From positions 1 through 39,605 of the forward strand of contig JAJCXZ010000002.1 in NCBI GenBank assembly GCA_029263175.1: a DNA stretch of 39,605 bases, given 5' to 3'. The stretch comes from Acidimicrobiales bacterium. Its GTDB lineage: Bacteria; Actinomycetota; Acidimicrobiia; Acidimicrobiales; Aldehydirespiratoraceae. The position numbers and the translations under genes were made by a program. A model generated the notes under the pieces. The model did not search any database, was not told the origin of the DNA, and saw only the letters and a list, made by a program, of their open reading frames with translations. Shown here piece by piece: positions 29,395 to 38,171 of this stretch. The number at the start of each line of letters is the position of its first letter. The stretch's first letter is position 1.

Positions 29395-31425
29395 ATGCGC
29401 GCGGTCGAGAGCTATGTACAAGGCAGCTGGACCGGTACCGCTGACGGGGTCACGGTCAACCACGCAGTCAGTGGCGACCCCATCGCCACGATTTCTTCGG
29501 CGGGCGTCGATTTCGCCGCCACCGCCGCGTACGCCCGAGCCGTCGGCGGTCCGGCATTGCGCGAGCTGACCTTTCACGACCGAGCCGGGATGCTGCGTGC
29601 GCTGGGCAAGCACCTGCTCGCCGATACCGCTGCGCTCTATGAACTCTCAACCGCAACGGGCGCAACCCGATCCGACTCGTGGGTCGACATCGAAGGCGGC
29701 GCCGGTGTGCTCATGGCGTACTCCGGCGTGGGTCGTCGCGAGATGCCGAACGCCAAAGTCGTTGTCGATGGTGAACCGGTCTCGCTGAGTCGCGATGGCT
29801 CGTTCCTCGGGGCTCACATCATCGGCCCCCGCCCGGGTGTTGCCGTCCACATCAATGCGTTCAACTTCCCGTGTTGGGGAATGCTCGAGAAGCTGGCGCC
29901 GACCTTCCTGGCCGGCATGCCGATGATCGTCAAGCCCGGATCACAGACCGCGTATCTCACCGAACTGATGGTCCGCTCGATCATCGACAGCGGCATCCTT
30001 CCGGAAGGTTCGGTTCAGCTCATCAGCGGCAGCGCCGGTGACCTCCTCGATCACCTCGGGCCTCAGGATGCTGTCGCATTCACCGGATCGGCCGACACTG
30101 CCCGCATGCTGCGAACGCATCCGACGATCATCGAGAACTCGGTCCGTTTCAATGCCGAAGCCGACTCCCTCAATGCTGCCATTCTCGGCGAGAGCGCAGT
30201 GCCCGGATCCTCCGAGTTCGATCTGTTCATCGCCGAAGTCGTCAAGGAGATGACGACCAAGGCGGGGCAGAAGTGCACTGCCATCCGGCGGGTCATTGTG
30301 CCCTCGACCGTCGCCGCCGATGTCGAGGACGCCATTGCTGCCCGGCTCGCCGGTGTTCGCGTCGGAGACCCGGCCGACCCCGAGACCGATATGGGTGCGC
30401 TGGCCAGCCTCGATCAGCGCGACGAGGTCCGACGCTCGGTCGCTGCACTCAGCGCGGTGACGAGCGTCATCCTCGACCGCTGCGAGTTCCATGACGTCGA
30501 CCCCGCCCGTGGGGCGTTCCTTGCCCCGACGCTCCTGCGCGCCGGCGACAATCGGGCGGAAGCGATCCACTCGATCGAGGCATTCGGACCGGTCACCACT
30601 CTCGTCTCCTACGGCGGCACCGCCGATGCGATCGAGGTCGCCGCCCTCGGCCAGGGGAGTCTCGTGGCCTCGGTCTTCACTCCCGACGACAGCGAGGCTG
30701 CCGAGCTGGCTCTCGGTATCGCCGCCCACCACGGCCGCGTCCACGTCGTCGATGAAGCATGTGGCGCCACCAGCACGGGTCACGGTTCGCCCATGCCTCA
30801 ACTTGTCCACGGCGGGCCTGGCCGCGCCGGTGGCGGCGAAGAGCTCGGCGGCGTACGCAGTGTTCATCACTACATGCAGCGCACAGCAATCCAAGGGTCA
30901 CCCGACAAGATCACCGCCATCACCGGGACATGGACCAACGGATCCCGCCGCACCGACAATGGCCACCCGTTCACACTGCATTTCGAAGAGTTGCAGATCG
31001 GGGACGCGATCACGACCGAATCTCGCACCATCACCATCGACGACATCGAGGCCTTCGCCGAACTGACCGGAGACTTCTTCTACGCCCACATGGATGAAGA
31101 GGCGGCCAAGGCGAGCCCGATCTTCAACGGCCGTGTCGCCCACGGCTATCTCGTGCTGTCGATCGCGGCCGGATTGTTCGTCTGGGCTCCGCCCGGACCC
31201 GTGCTGGCCAACACCGGTCTCGACAACCTTCGCTTCGCGGCGCCGTCGTATCCGGGGGACGAGTTGACCGTGCACCTCACGGCCAAGGAGAAGTCCCTTC
31301 GAGCCGGATCCGGCTACGGCGAGGTTCGGTGGGACGCTCAAGTGGTCAACCAGCGCGGCGAGACCGCGGCAACCTATGAATTGCTGACCATGGTGGCCTG
31401 CCGCCCGCAAGGAGACCCAGCATGA
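29395..31425 (+). CDS. paaZ: Oxepin-CoA hydrolase / 3-oxo-5,6-didehydrosuberyl-CoA semialdehyde dehydrogenase
   Basis: 676 residues from ATG 29395 (AGAGGGG ribosome site); the ATG at 29368 lies inside the operator. The N-terminal ~520 residues are an aldehyde dehydrogenase with general base E255 ('FNAEADSLN') and nucleophile C294 ('GQKCTAIRR'), close to the numbering of E. coli PaaZ. The C-terminal ~140 residues are a MaoC-type hydratase with '[16 protein letters not shown]' and '[12 protein letters not shown]'. It opens the oxepin-CoA ring and oxidises the resulting aldehyde. Full-length and fused, as in E. coli (681 residues). The stop overlaps paaA by 4 bp. Confidence 0.95.
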   Translation: MRAVESYVQGSWTGTADGVTVNHAVSGDPIATISSAGVDFAATAAYARAVGGPALRELTFHDRAGMLRALGKHLLADTAALYELSTATGATRSDSWVDIEGGAGVLMAYSGVGRREMPNAKVVVDGEPVSLSRDGSFLGAHIIGPRPGVAVHINAFNFPCWGMLEKLAPTFLAGMPMIVKPGSQTAYLTELMVRSIIDSGILPEGSVQLISGSAGDLLDHLGPQDAVAFTGSADTARMLRTHPTIIENSVRFNAEADSLNAAILGESAVPGSSEFDLFIAEVVKEMTTKAGQKCTAIRRVIVPSTVAADVEDAIAARLAGVRVGDPADPETDMGALASLDQRDEVRRSVAALSAVTSVILDRCEFHDVDPARGAFLAPTLLRAGDNRAEAIHSIEAFGPVTTLVSYGGTADAIEVAALGQGSLVASVFTPDDSEAAELALGIAAHHGRVHVVDEACGATSTGHGSPMPQLVHGGPGRAGGGEELGGVRSVHHYMQRTAIQGSPDKITAITGTWTNGSRRTDNGHPFTLHFEELQIGDAITTESRTITIDDIEAFAELTGDFFYAHMDEEAAKASPIFNGRVAHGYLVLSIAAGLFVWAPPGPVLANTGLDNLRFAAPSYPGDELTVHLTAKEKSLRAGSGYGEVRWDAQVVNQRGETAATYELLTMVACRPQGDPA

Positions 31426-32351
31426 TCCGAAACCAAGACCAGTTCGACGTGGTGATCGAGGCTGACCAGCGCATCGAGAGCGATGATTGGATGCCCGAGG
31501 ATTACCGCAAGACGCTGATTCGACAGATTGCTCAGCACGCCCATTCCGAGATCATCGGAATGCAGCCCGAGGGAGCCTGGATCTCTCGAGCCCCGTCGTT
31601 GCGACGAAAGTCGATCCTCACCGCGAAGGTTCAGGACGAGGCCGGTCACGGACTGTATCTCTACGGTGCCGCCGAGACCCTGGGCCCGGATCGCTCTGAG
31701 CTCCTCGAGATGCTTCACACCAAGAAGCAAAAGTACTCGAGCATCTTCAACTATCCGACACCGACGTGGGCCGACGTCGGTGCAATCGGGTGGCTTGTCG
31801 ACGGTGCCGCGATCATGAACCAGGTCCCGTTGTGCCGTTGCAGCTACGGACCGTACGGACGAGCCATGGTCCGCGTCTGCAAAGAAGAAAGCTTCCACCA
31901 GCGTCAGGGTTTCCAGATCATGCTGACGTTGGCCGAGGGAACCGAAGAACAAAAGGTGATGGCGCAGGAGGCCCTCAATCGCTGGTGGTGGCCGAGCATC
32001 ATGATGTTCGGACCGCCCGACACCGAGTCGATCCACAACGCTCGAAACATGGCGTGGGGCATCAAGCGCTATACCAACGACGAACTCCGCCAGAACTTCG
32101 TCGATGCCTCCGTCCCACAAGCCGAGGTGCTCGGACTCACCGTGCCCGATCCTGACCTGGTCTGGAACGAGGAGCGCGGCCACTACGACTACGGCGAACC
32201 GGACTGGGAAGAGTTCATGCAGATGGTTCGTGGCGAGGGTGAACTGCCCGCCGAACGGATTCGGACGCGCCTCGACGCCCACAACGAGGGCGCCTGGGTT
32301 CGCGAGGCCGCCGAGGCCTATGCCGCCAAGCGGCGAGAGGTTGCCGCATGA
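31422..32351 (+). CDS. paaA: Phenylacetyl-CoA 1,2-epoxidase, catalytic subunit A
   Basis: 309 residues, the same length as E. coli PaaA. It is a ferritin-like di-iron oxygenase: the ligand sequences E-x-x-H are seen in '[15 protein letters not shown]' and '[12 protein letters not shown]', with further Glu in the first helices ('[13 protein letters not shown]'). The enzyme adds one oxygen atom from O2 across the ring of phenylacetyl-CoA, with electrons from PaaE. Part of the tightly overlapped A-B-C-D cluster, which implies stoichiometric assembly of the PaaABC complex. Confidence 0.97.
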   Translation: MIRNQDQFDVVIEADQRIESDDWMPEDYRKTLIRQIAQHAHSEIIGMQPEGAWISRAPSLRRKSILTAKVQDEAGHGLYLYGAAETLGPDRSELLEMLHTKKQKYSSIFNYPTPTWADVGAIGWLVDGAAIMNQVPLCRCSYGPYGRAMVRVCKEESFHQRQGFQIMLTLAEGTEEQKVMAQEALNRWWWPSIMMFGPPDTESIHNARNMAWGIKRYTNDELRQNFVDASVPQAEVLGLTVPDPDLVWNEERGHYDYGEPDWEEFMQMVRGEGELPAERIRTRLDAHNEGAWVREAAEAYAAKRREVAA

Positions 32352-32632
32352 GTCCTGGATGGCCCCTTTGGGAAGTCTTCGTTCGTGCCCGCCGGGGCGT
32401 GAACCATGTGCACTTCGGATCGGTCCACGCCGCCGATGAGGAGACCGCGCTCCAAGCCGCCCGTGACCTGTTCACCCGCCGCCAGGAAGGTGTGAGCATC
32501 TGGGTTGTTCGCTCGTCGGATGTCGTTGCCTCCGACCCCGACGACGAGGACGAGCTGTTCGATCCGGCGGAGGGCAAGGACTATCGGTTCCCGACCGACT
32601 ACAAGCTGCCCGCTGAAGTCGACCACATGTGA
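32348..32632 (+). CDS. paaB: Phenylacetyl-CoA epoxidase subunit B
   Basis: 94 residues (E. coli 95). The conserved beginning '[20 protein letters not shown]' and '[20 protein letters not shown]' followed by '[12 protein letters not shown]' are characteristic. PaaB is the small bridging subunit that holds two PaaAC units together. Start overlaps the paaA stop and its stop overlaps the paaC start. Confidence 0.97.
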   Translation: MSPGWPLWEVFVRARRGVNHVHFGSVHAADEETALQAARDLFTRRQEGVSIWVVRSSDVVASDPDDEDELFDPAEGKDYRFPTDYKLPAEVDHM

Positions 32633-33408
32633 CCGTGATGACCGACACGTCCGTTCTGAACGCCTCCCTTCTCAACCACGTCCTCCGCCACGGCGACCGC
32701 GCCCTCGTGCTCGCCCAGCGTCTCGGTCAGTGGGTCGCCCACTCGCCCGAGCTCGAAGAGGACATGGCCCTCGCCAACATCAGCCTGGATCTGCTCGGTC
32801 AGGCTCGGGTGTTGTACACCTACGCGGCCGCAGTCGAGGGACTCGGTCATGACGAGGACCACTTCGCCTATTGGCGAGAGCCAGGCGAGTTCCGCAATCC
32901 TCTGATCGTCGAACAACCCAATGGTGATTTCGCCCACACGATCGCCCGTCAGTTCCTCCACGATGCCTACGCCGTCGCCCACTGGGAGGCCATGCGATCG
33001 AGCACTGATGACACGCTGGCGGCGCTGGCCAACCGGGCTGCCAAAGAGACGTCGTTTCACCTCCGTCACTCGCGTGGCTGGCTGGTCCGCCTCGGCGACG
33101 GCACGGACGAGAGCCATCGACGAATGCAAGCCGGTCTCGATGCAATGTGGCCGTTCGCCGCAGAGCTCGCGGCGCGCGACGACGAGGAGCCGCTCCGCCA
33201 GTCCGGCGTCGTTCCTGATTCCGGCGTCCGGTTCGCCTTCGACGCCGAGATGGCCTCGGCGGTAGCCGAGGCCACCCTGACGGCGCCGGAGCGAGTCGAC
33301 GTCGCCACCAGCGGTGGAGGCTGGGACGGTGCGCACAGTGAGCACCTGCCGATCCTGCTCGACGAGCTCCAGGTTCTGGCTCGGGCCCACCCGGGAGCTA
33401 CGTGGTGA
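32629..33408 (+). CDS. paaC: Phenylacetyl-CoA epoxidase, structural subunit C
   Basis: 259 residues; GTG 32629 overlaps the paaB stop, and ATG 32638 is an alternative. A ferritin-like fold with 'LAQRLGQWVAHSPELEEDMA' and 'ANISLDLLGQARVLYTYAA', then 'KETSFHLRHSRGWLVRLGDG', typical of PaaC, which has lost the iron ligands and supports PaaA. Slightly longer than the E. coli protein (248). Confidence 0.95.
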   Translation: MTVMTDTSVLNASLLNHVLRHGDRALVLAQRLGQWVAHSPELEEDMALANISLDLLGQARVLYTYAAAVEGLGHDEDHFAYWREPGEFRNPLIVEQPNGDFAHTIARQFLHDAYAVAHWEAMRSSTDDTLAALANRAAKETSFHLRHSRGWLVRLGDGTDESHRRMQAGLDAMWPFAAELAARDDEEPLRQSGVVPDSGVRFAFDAEMASAVAEATLTAPERVDVATSGGGWDGAHSEHLPILLDELQVLARAHPGATW

Positions 33409-33887
33409 CCACGGTCGACCTCGACGCCGTTCGTGAGATTGCGGCTGCGGTCGACGACCCCGAGCTTCCCCATGTCACGATCGGTGACCTCGGGATGGTC
33501 CGCACCGTCGCGCTCGACGCAGGCCGGGTCCACGTCACCCTCACACCGACCTACACCGGCTGCCCTGCAACAGAAGAGATCCTCGCCGATGTGCGCTCGG
33601 CGCTCGCCGCTGCCGACATCGACGCCGAGGTCAAAATGGTGATGAGCCCCGCATGGACCACCGACTGGATCACCACCGCCGGCCGGGAGAAGCTCCGGGC
33701 CGCCGGGATCGCCCCACCGGCTCCCGCAGGCGAGCATCCAACGGTGATGCTCGATCTGCCCGTGGCGTGTCCGCGGTGCGGTTCGCGCCGCACCCGGCGG
33801 CTTGGCGACTTCGGCGCCACAGCCTGCAAAGCCCCCTTCCGCTGCGAGGCATGCAAGGAACCATTCGAGAGCTTCAAATCGCTGTGA
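33405..33887 (+). CDS. paaD: Epoxidase maturation factor (MIP18/DUF59 type)
   Basis: 160 residues from GTG 33405, which overlaps the paaC stop by 4 bp (GTGA). N-terminal DUF59 domain: 'DDPELPHVTIGDLGMV' and 'PTYTGCPATEEI' with the conserved Cys. C-terminal zinc-ribbon-like part with C-x2-C ('CPRCGS'), 'ACKAPFRCEACKEPF'. PaaD is needed for active epoxidase, probably for iron or Fe-S handling. Close to E. coli length (165). Confidence 0.93.
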   Translation: MTTVDLDAVREIAAAVDDPELPHVTIGDLGMVRTVALDAGRVHVTLTPTYTGCPATEEILADVRSALAAADIDAEVKMVMSPAWTTDWITTAGREKLRAAGIAPPAPAGEHPTVMLDLPVACPRCGSRRTRRLGDFGATACKAPFRCEACKEPFESFKSL

Positions 33888-33917
33888 GCTTCAACGAACG
33901 ATGACGTGGATCCAACG

Positions 33918-35003
33918 ATGACCGAAATCGCTACTGTTGCCCCGACTTTCGCCACCCTCACGGTGTCGGCCGTGGAACGAGACACCGCTGATTCCGTCGT
34001 GGTCACGCTTGACACCGGCGGTGATGAACGGTTTCGGTTTGCCCACGGCCAGCACCTCACGTTCCGCCGTACCTTCGACGATGTCGAGGTTCGTCGTAGC
34101 TACTCCGTCTGTGCCACCGCACCCGACGGGGTGCTTCGGGTCGCGATCAAACGAGTCAGCGGCGGCGTCTTCTCGACCTGGGCCACCACTGAACTCGAGG
34201 CGGGTGTCGATCTTGACGTGATGACACCGACCGGTCACTTCACCCACGACCTCGCCCCCACACTCGCTCGGCGTTACGCGGTCATCGCCGCCGGCAGCGG
34301 CATCACTCCGATCTACTCGATCGCGGCCACGATCCTTGCCGAGGAGCCGGACTCTGTTGTCTCGCTTCTCTGCGTCAACTCCACCTCGAATAGCATCATG
34401 TTGCTCGACGACGTCGAGGCTTTGCGCAATCGCTACCTCGGGCGGCTTCAGATCTGGAACGTGTTGACCCAGGAGGCCACCGAGATTCCGCTGTTGGAGG
34501 GCCGCCCTGACGCAACGCGTATCGGCGCCATGATTCGTGTCGGTGTGCTCCCGGCTGAACCCGACCATGTGTTTGTGTGCGGTCCTGAAGGCCTGGTGGC
34601 AAGTGTGCGAACGGGCTACCTCGCGGCGGGTGTAGCCGCCGATGTGATACATGACGAACTCTTCACCAACAGCCAGGTCGGTCGAGTGTCGCTGGCACCG
34701 CAGGAGATCGAGCAGGGCGAGAAGCCGATCGGAACCGGCTCCGCGATCCTGCACGGTCGGGCCACGACGTTCAACATCTACGAGGGCGACACCATTCTTG
34801 ATGCCGCCCAGCGTTCACGCCCTGACGCGCCGTTCTCGTGCCGCGCTGGAGTGTGCTCCACCTGTCGAGCGCATCTGGACGAGGGCGACGTCGAGATGGG
34901 GGTGACACATGGTCTTGTTCCCGGCGAGGAGCAGGCCGGCTACATCCTGACTTGTCAGGCGTCACCGAAGTCAACAAACGTACGGGTCGACTTCGACCGC
35001 TAG
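33918..35003 (+). CDS. paaE: Phenylacetyl-CoA epoxidase reductase subunit
   Basis: 361 residues from ATG 33918 (GTG 33906 would add four residues). FAD domain with 'RRSYSVCA' (R-x-Y-S), NAD domain with 'AAGSGITPIYSIA' and 'VFVCGPEGLV', and a C-terminal plant-type [2Fe-2S] ferredoxin domain with C-x4-C-x2-C in 'SCRAGVCSTCRA' and the last Cys in 'ILTCQAS'. It passes electrons from NADPH to the di-iron site of PaaA. E. coli PaaE is 356 residues. There is a 30-bp gap after paaD, the only real gap inside the A-E block. Confidence 0.95.
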   Translation: MTEIATVAPTFATLTVSAVERDTADSVVVTLDTGGDERFRFAHGQHLTFRRTFDDVEVRRSYSVCATAPDGVLRVAIKRVSGGVFSTWATTELEAGVDLDVMTPTGHFTHDLAPTLARRYAVIAAGSGITPIYSIAATILAEEPDSVVSLLCVNSTSNSIMLLDDVEALRNRYLGRLQIWNVLTQEATEIPLLEGRPDATRIGAMIRVGVLPAEPDHVFVCGPEGLVASVRTGYLAAGVAADVIHDELFTNSQVGRVSLAPQEIEQGEKPIGTGSAILHGRATTFNIYEGDTILDAAQRSRPDAPFSCRAGVCSTCRAHLDEGDVEMGVTHGLVPGEEQAGYILTCQASPKSTNVRVDFDR

Positions 35004-35019
35004 GGGGACCGTGGGGACC

Positions 35020-36285
35020 ATGGGATACGAGCCCATCGAGACAGCGTCGGTTGATGAACTGAGGGCGCTTCAGCGCGAACGGCTGGCAGCGACACTCACC
35101 AACGCCTACAACAACATCGATCACTACCGTCAGGCCTTCGACGCCGCGGGCGTGCATCCCGACGACGTTGGAGGCCTCGACGGGCTGGCGAAGCTGCCGT
35201 TCCTGGTCAAGGATCATCTTCGCGACGCCTACCCGTTCGGCATGTTTGCGGTCCCCCGAGAGCAGCTTGTGCGCGTACACGCATCGTCAGGCACCACGGG
35301 GAAGCCGACCGTGGTCGGTTACACCCGTAACGATCTGGATGTCTGGTCCACAGTCGTGGCCCGCTCGATCTACGCCGCAGGAGGCCGGCCCGGCGATCTG
35401 CTGCACAATTCCTACGGCTACGGGCTGTTCACCGGCGGGCTCGGTGCCCACTACGGCGCCGAGCGGCTCGGCTGTACTGTCATCCCGATGGGCGGCGGCC
35501 AGACGGAGAAGCAGATCCAGCTCATCGTGGACTTCGAACCGAAGCTGATCACGGTCACGCCGTCATATTGCCTCAACCTGGTCGAGGAAATGGAGCGTCG
35601 CGGAATCGATCCGGCAGCGACCTCGCTGAAGATCGGGATCTTCGGTGCCGAGCCCTGGACCGAGGGCATGCGTAGCGAGATCGAGACACGCGTCGGTATC
35701 GACGCGGTCGACATCTACGGACTGTCCGAAGTCATCGGCCCGGGCGTCGCTCAGGAATGCGTCGAGACCAAGGACGGCCTCACGATCTGGGAAGACCATT
35801 TTTACCCCGAGATCATCGATCCTGAGACCGGTGAAGTCCTCCCGGACGGCGAAGAAGGCGAGCTCGTCATCACCTCGCTCACCAAGGAAGCGCTCCCCGT
35901 AATCCGCTACCGAACGCGCGACATCACCCGACTCCTGCCGGGCACTGCTCGCACGATGCGCCGCCTCGCTCGGGTCACCGGACGAAGCGACGACATGTTG
36001 ATCATTCGCGGCGTCAATGTGTACCCGTCTCAGATCGAGCACGAGCTCATGAAAGTCGACGGCCTCTCACCGCATTACCAACTCCACAAGCACACCGACG
36101 GCACCATGGCCTCTCTCACCGTTCGCGTCGAGGCAGCGAGTGCCATCGACGGTGTCGAGGCGGCCCGACTCGCTGACCTCGCCCAGCGTCAGATCAAGAG
36201 CATGGTCGGTGTCACCGCAGGCGTTGACGTAGTGGCGCCCGGCCAGGTCCCCCGAAGCGAAGGCAAGGCCCAACGGGTGGTTTGA
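35020..36285 (+). CDS. paaK: Phenylacetate-CoA ligase
   Basis: 421 residues from ATG 35020; GTG 35011 is an alternative. Adenylate-forming ligase of the PaaK group: 'VHASSGTTGKPTVVGYT' (P-loop), 'SYGYGLFTGGLG', 'DIYGLSEVIGPGVAQEC' and 'YRTRDITRLLPG' plus the C-terminal 'VNVYPSQIEHEL'. It makes phenylacetyl-CoA, the true inducer and substrate of the pathway. It ends in a perfect stem-loop that separates it from paaX. Confidence 0.96.
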   Translation: MGYEPIETASVDELRALQRERLAATLTNAYNNIDHYRQAFDAAGVHPDDVGGLDGLAKLPFLVKDHLRDAYPFGMFAVPREQLVRVHASSGTTGKPTVVGYTRNDLDVWSTVVARSIYAAGGRPGDLLHNSYGYGLFTGGLGAHYGAERLGCTVIPMGGGQTEKQIQLIVDFEPKLITVTPSYCLNLVEEMERRGIDPAATSLKIGIFGAEPWTEGMRSEIETRVGIDAVDIYGLSEVIGPGVAQECVETKDGLTIWEDHFYPEIIDPETGEVLPDGEEGELVITSLTKEALPVIRYRTRDITRLLPGTARTMRRLARVTGRSDDMLIIRGVNVYPSQIEHELMKVDGLSPHYQLHKHTDGTMASLTVRVEAASAIDGVEAARLADLAQRQIKSMVGVTAGVDVVAPGQVPRSEGKAQRVV

Positions 36286-36294
36286 CCCGTTGGG
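36269..36294. terminator. Bidirectional stem-loop between paaK and paaX
   Basis: CCCAACGGGT (36269-36278) and ACCCGTTGGG (36285-36294) are perfect 10-bp arms around a 6-base loop. The structure begins inside the last codons of paaK, ends one base before the paaX stop codon, and lacks a U-tract. It would halt or protect both convergent messages. Confidence 0.7.
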
Positions 36295-37224
36295 TCATCC
36301 GGCGAAACGGCTGGCGTATGCCTCGGGGTGCAGCGCCAGCGGTCCGGCGCCGGTAACGCACGTGGCGGCGAGCCGCTCGTCGGACGGGCCGATGAGCGCT
36401 CGGTAGAGCTGAGCGGCGACCTCAAACGCTCTCCGCTCAGGCCAGCCCGCAGGGACCAGCTCCTCGGGGATACCAGGGTCAGCGAGCACGATCCGGCGGT
36501 AGTCGCTCACCATGAGCGAGCGCACCGCAAAAGCGGTGTCCGGCTTGATCTCGCCCGCCGCGCCGACCGACTCGGCGAGACCGCCGTAGCGCGTGGTGAA
36601 GTCCTCGTAGTCTGCCTTCAACCGGGCCAGTGGCAGTGTGCGTTCGACCAACTGCTGATTCGTGATGGTGCCGCTGGTGCCGTCCACGGTCGACCGCGTG
36701 AGGGCGAGGAGGCGACGGTACTTCGGGTCGAGTTCCACAATCGTCTCCCGGGGCTGAAGCGTCGGGGAGATGAGAACGGTGGGTGTGAGTGCGCCGAAAC
36801 CCAACCAGGAAAGATCACGGCGGATTGCTTGGCGTGACTCGGCTTCGGTCTCGGCATCGATGATTGCGATTGTCCACTGGCCATCCCAGGCAGGGGGCTG
36901 GGAGCGATAGATGCGCTGTTCGGCTCGCCAGAACGACGATCGTGCATCGGGATGAACGGAGTAATAGCTGCGACGGCCTTCCTGGCGATTGATGAGCAAT
37001 CCCTCGGCGACCAGGCGCCGAACCGACGTGCGCACAAGCCGGTCTGTGATCCCCAGCGGGTGAAGAAGCTGCGACAAACTCCCGAGCCAGGCATCTTCGG
37101 CGTGAGGAACGATCGCGTCGCCGAACAGCGTGACGATCAGGACTCGGGCGCTCGGCGTGGGATCGGCGGCGTAACCCTCGAGGAGCCGGGCGGCTCCGGT
37201 GGAGAAGCGGGCCGGTTCGCTCAT
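36295..37224 (-). CDS. paaX: PaaX-family repressor of phenylacetate catabolism
   Basis: 309 residues from ATG 37224; a frame open to 37524 is antisense-like shadow over the MarR gene. N-terminal winged helix: 'SARVLIVTLFGDAIVP', 'WLGSLSQLLHPLGITDRLVR', 'TSVRRLVAEGLLINRQEGRR', all typical of PaaX, followed by the PaaX-like central and C-terminal domains. E. coli PaaX is 316 residues and is released by phenylacetyl-CoA. The likely target is the dyad in the paaZ promoter. Start overlaps the stop of the MarR gene by 4 bp. Confidence 0.93.
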   Translation of the reverse strand: MSEPARFSTGAARLLEGYAADPTPSARVLIVTLFGDAIVPHAEDAWLGSLSQLLHPLGITDRLVRTSVRRLVAEGLLINRQEGRRSYYSVHPDARSSFWRAEQRIYRSQPPAWDGQWTIAIIDAETEAESRQAIRRDLSWLGFGALTPTVLISPTLQPRETIVELDPKYRRLLALTRSTVDGTSGTITNQQLVERTLPLARLKADYEDFTTRYGGLAESVGAAGEIKPDTAFAVRSLMVSDYRRIVLADPGIPEELVPAGWPERRAFEVAAQLYRALIGPSDERLAATCVTGAGPLALHPEAYASRFAG

Positions 37225-37748
37225 CGCGGCGGTGGGTATGTTTCGATCACGCGCCGCAGCAGGTCGATCAATTCGTGGAGATCGTCCCCGCTGACAGCGG
37301 AGAACATTTCCTGCTCGCGGGCGTTCTGGGACCGGTAGGCGGCGGCGAGCCGTTCCGTGCCGATGGCTGTCAGCCCGACCGTGACCAACCGTCGATCGGT
37401 TGATGTTCGGCGCCTCTCGACCAGACCATCGCGCTCGAGCGTGTTGAGGGCGCTCGAGATGCCGGCTGGGCTGATGCCGGAGAGCCGAGCGATATCTCGC
37501 TGTTCGAGATCGCCGGCGATCCACAGGATGAACATGACCCGGAAGCCGGCGAGGCTGAACCCGGCCGGCTTGTAAATCGTGTTCTCGAGATCGTTGAAGA
37601 CCAGAGCCGACACTCGAAACACTGCGAACATGGCGTGGAAGGTGTCGCGAACGAGCCCTTCGGATTCGATTCGTTCCCCTGCGTGGCGCTCGAACGACTC
37701 AGCGGGGAGACGGGCCCGCGGCACTGTGAGCTCCTGGTCCTCAGCCAT
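37221..37748 (-). CDS. MarR-family transcriptional regulator
   Basis: 175 residues. The winged-helix core spans about 55-125: 'AGFSLAGFRVMFILWIAGDL' leads into 'QRDIARLSGISPAGISSALN' (helix-turn-helix) and 'RDGLVERRRTSTDRRLVTVG' (wing). MarR proteins usually sense aromatic acids or CoA thioesters. It lies between paaI and paaX and is coupled to both (8-bp overlap with paaI, 4-bp with paaX), so two regulators are made from one message. Its own target is unknown; the second dyad upstream of paaZ is a candidate. Confidence 0.92.
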   Translation of the reverse strand: MAEDQELTVPRARLPAESFERHAGERIESEGLVRDTFHAMFAVFRVSALVFNDLENTIYKPAGFSLAGFRVMFILWIAGDLEQRDIARLSGISPAGISSALNTLERDGLVERRRTSTDRRLVTVGLTAIGTERLAAAYRSQNAREQEMFSAVSGDDLHELIDLLRRVIETYPPPR

Positions 37749-38154
37749 CGATCACCTTGGTTCGACCACGAAATATTGCCACCATGTCGCCGTCGGGATT
37801 CGTGACGGCAACGTCCCAGTGGGCCGTGCGGCGGCCACGGTGCGGTGACGAGGCTGTGGCCACGATCCGCTGGCCGACATAGGCGGGACGGAGGAACTCG
37901 ATCGAGGCTCCCGCGGCGAGAGCGACAGGACCGAAGCTGTTGCAGGCGTAGGCCATCGCAGTATCAGCAAGAGTGAAGACAAGGCCGCCGTGGCAGACCG
38001 AGTGCCCGTTGACCATGGTGTCGGTGACGGTCAGCGCCACGGTTGCCGCGCCGTGATCGACCGACACGATCTCGATTCCGAGGTCATGGATTGCCGCGTC
38101 GGTTTCGTACATGGCCGCGGCCGAAGGGTTGTCGATATCTGCCCCGAACATCAT
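37741..38154 (-). CDS. paaI: Hotdog-fold acyl-CoA thioesterase PaaI
   Basis: 137 residues, a single hotdog domain. PaaI features are seen: 'VNGHSVCHGGLVFTLADTAMAY', with N and D/H catalytic positions and the GG turn, then 'ASIEFLRPAYVGQRI'. PaaI hydrolyses stalled hydroxyphenylacetyl-CoA to free CoA in the phenylacetate pathway. It follows the helicase gene by only 17 bp on the same strand and overlaps the MarR start by 8 bp. Confidence 0.94.
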   Translation of the reverse strand: MMFGADIDNPSAAAMYETDAAIHDLGIEIVSVDHGAATVALTVTDTMVNGHSVCHGGLVFTLADTAMAYACNSFGPVALAAGASIEFLRPAYVGQRIVATASSPHRGRRTAHWDVAVTNPDGDMVAIFRGRTKVIDG

Positions 38155-38171
38155 GACAACCTAGCTGCTGG

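Noticed and set aside
34643-34648. A TGATAC half-site inside paaE
   Set aside because: Single half-site within coding sequence with no inverted partner at the 9-bp distance seen in the paaZ promoter.
37225-37524. N-terminal extension of PaaX
   Set aside because: It overlaps the MarR gene in another frame and lacks similarity to PaaX; ATG 37224 gives the normal family length and an ATGA overlap.
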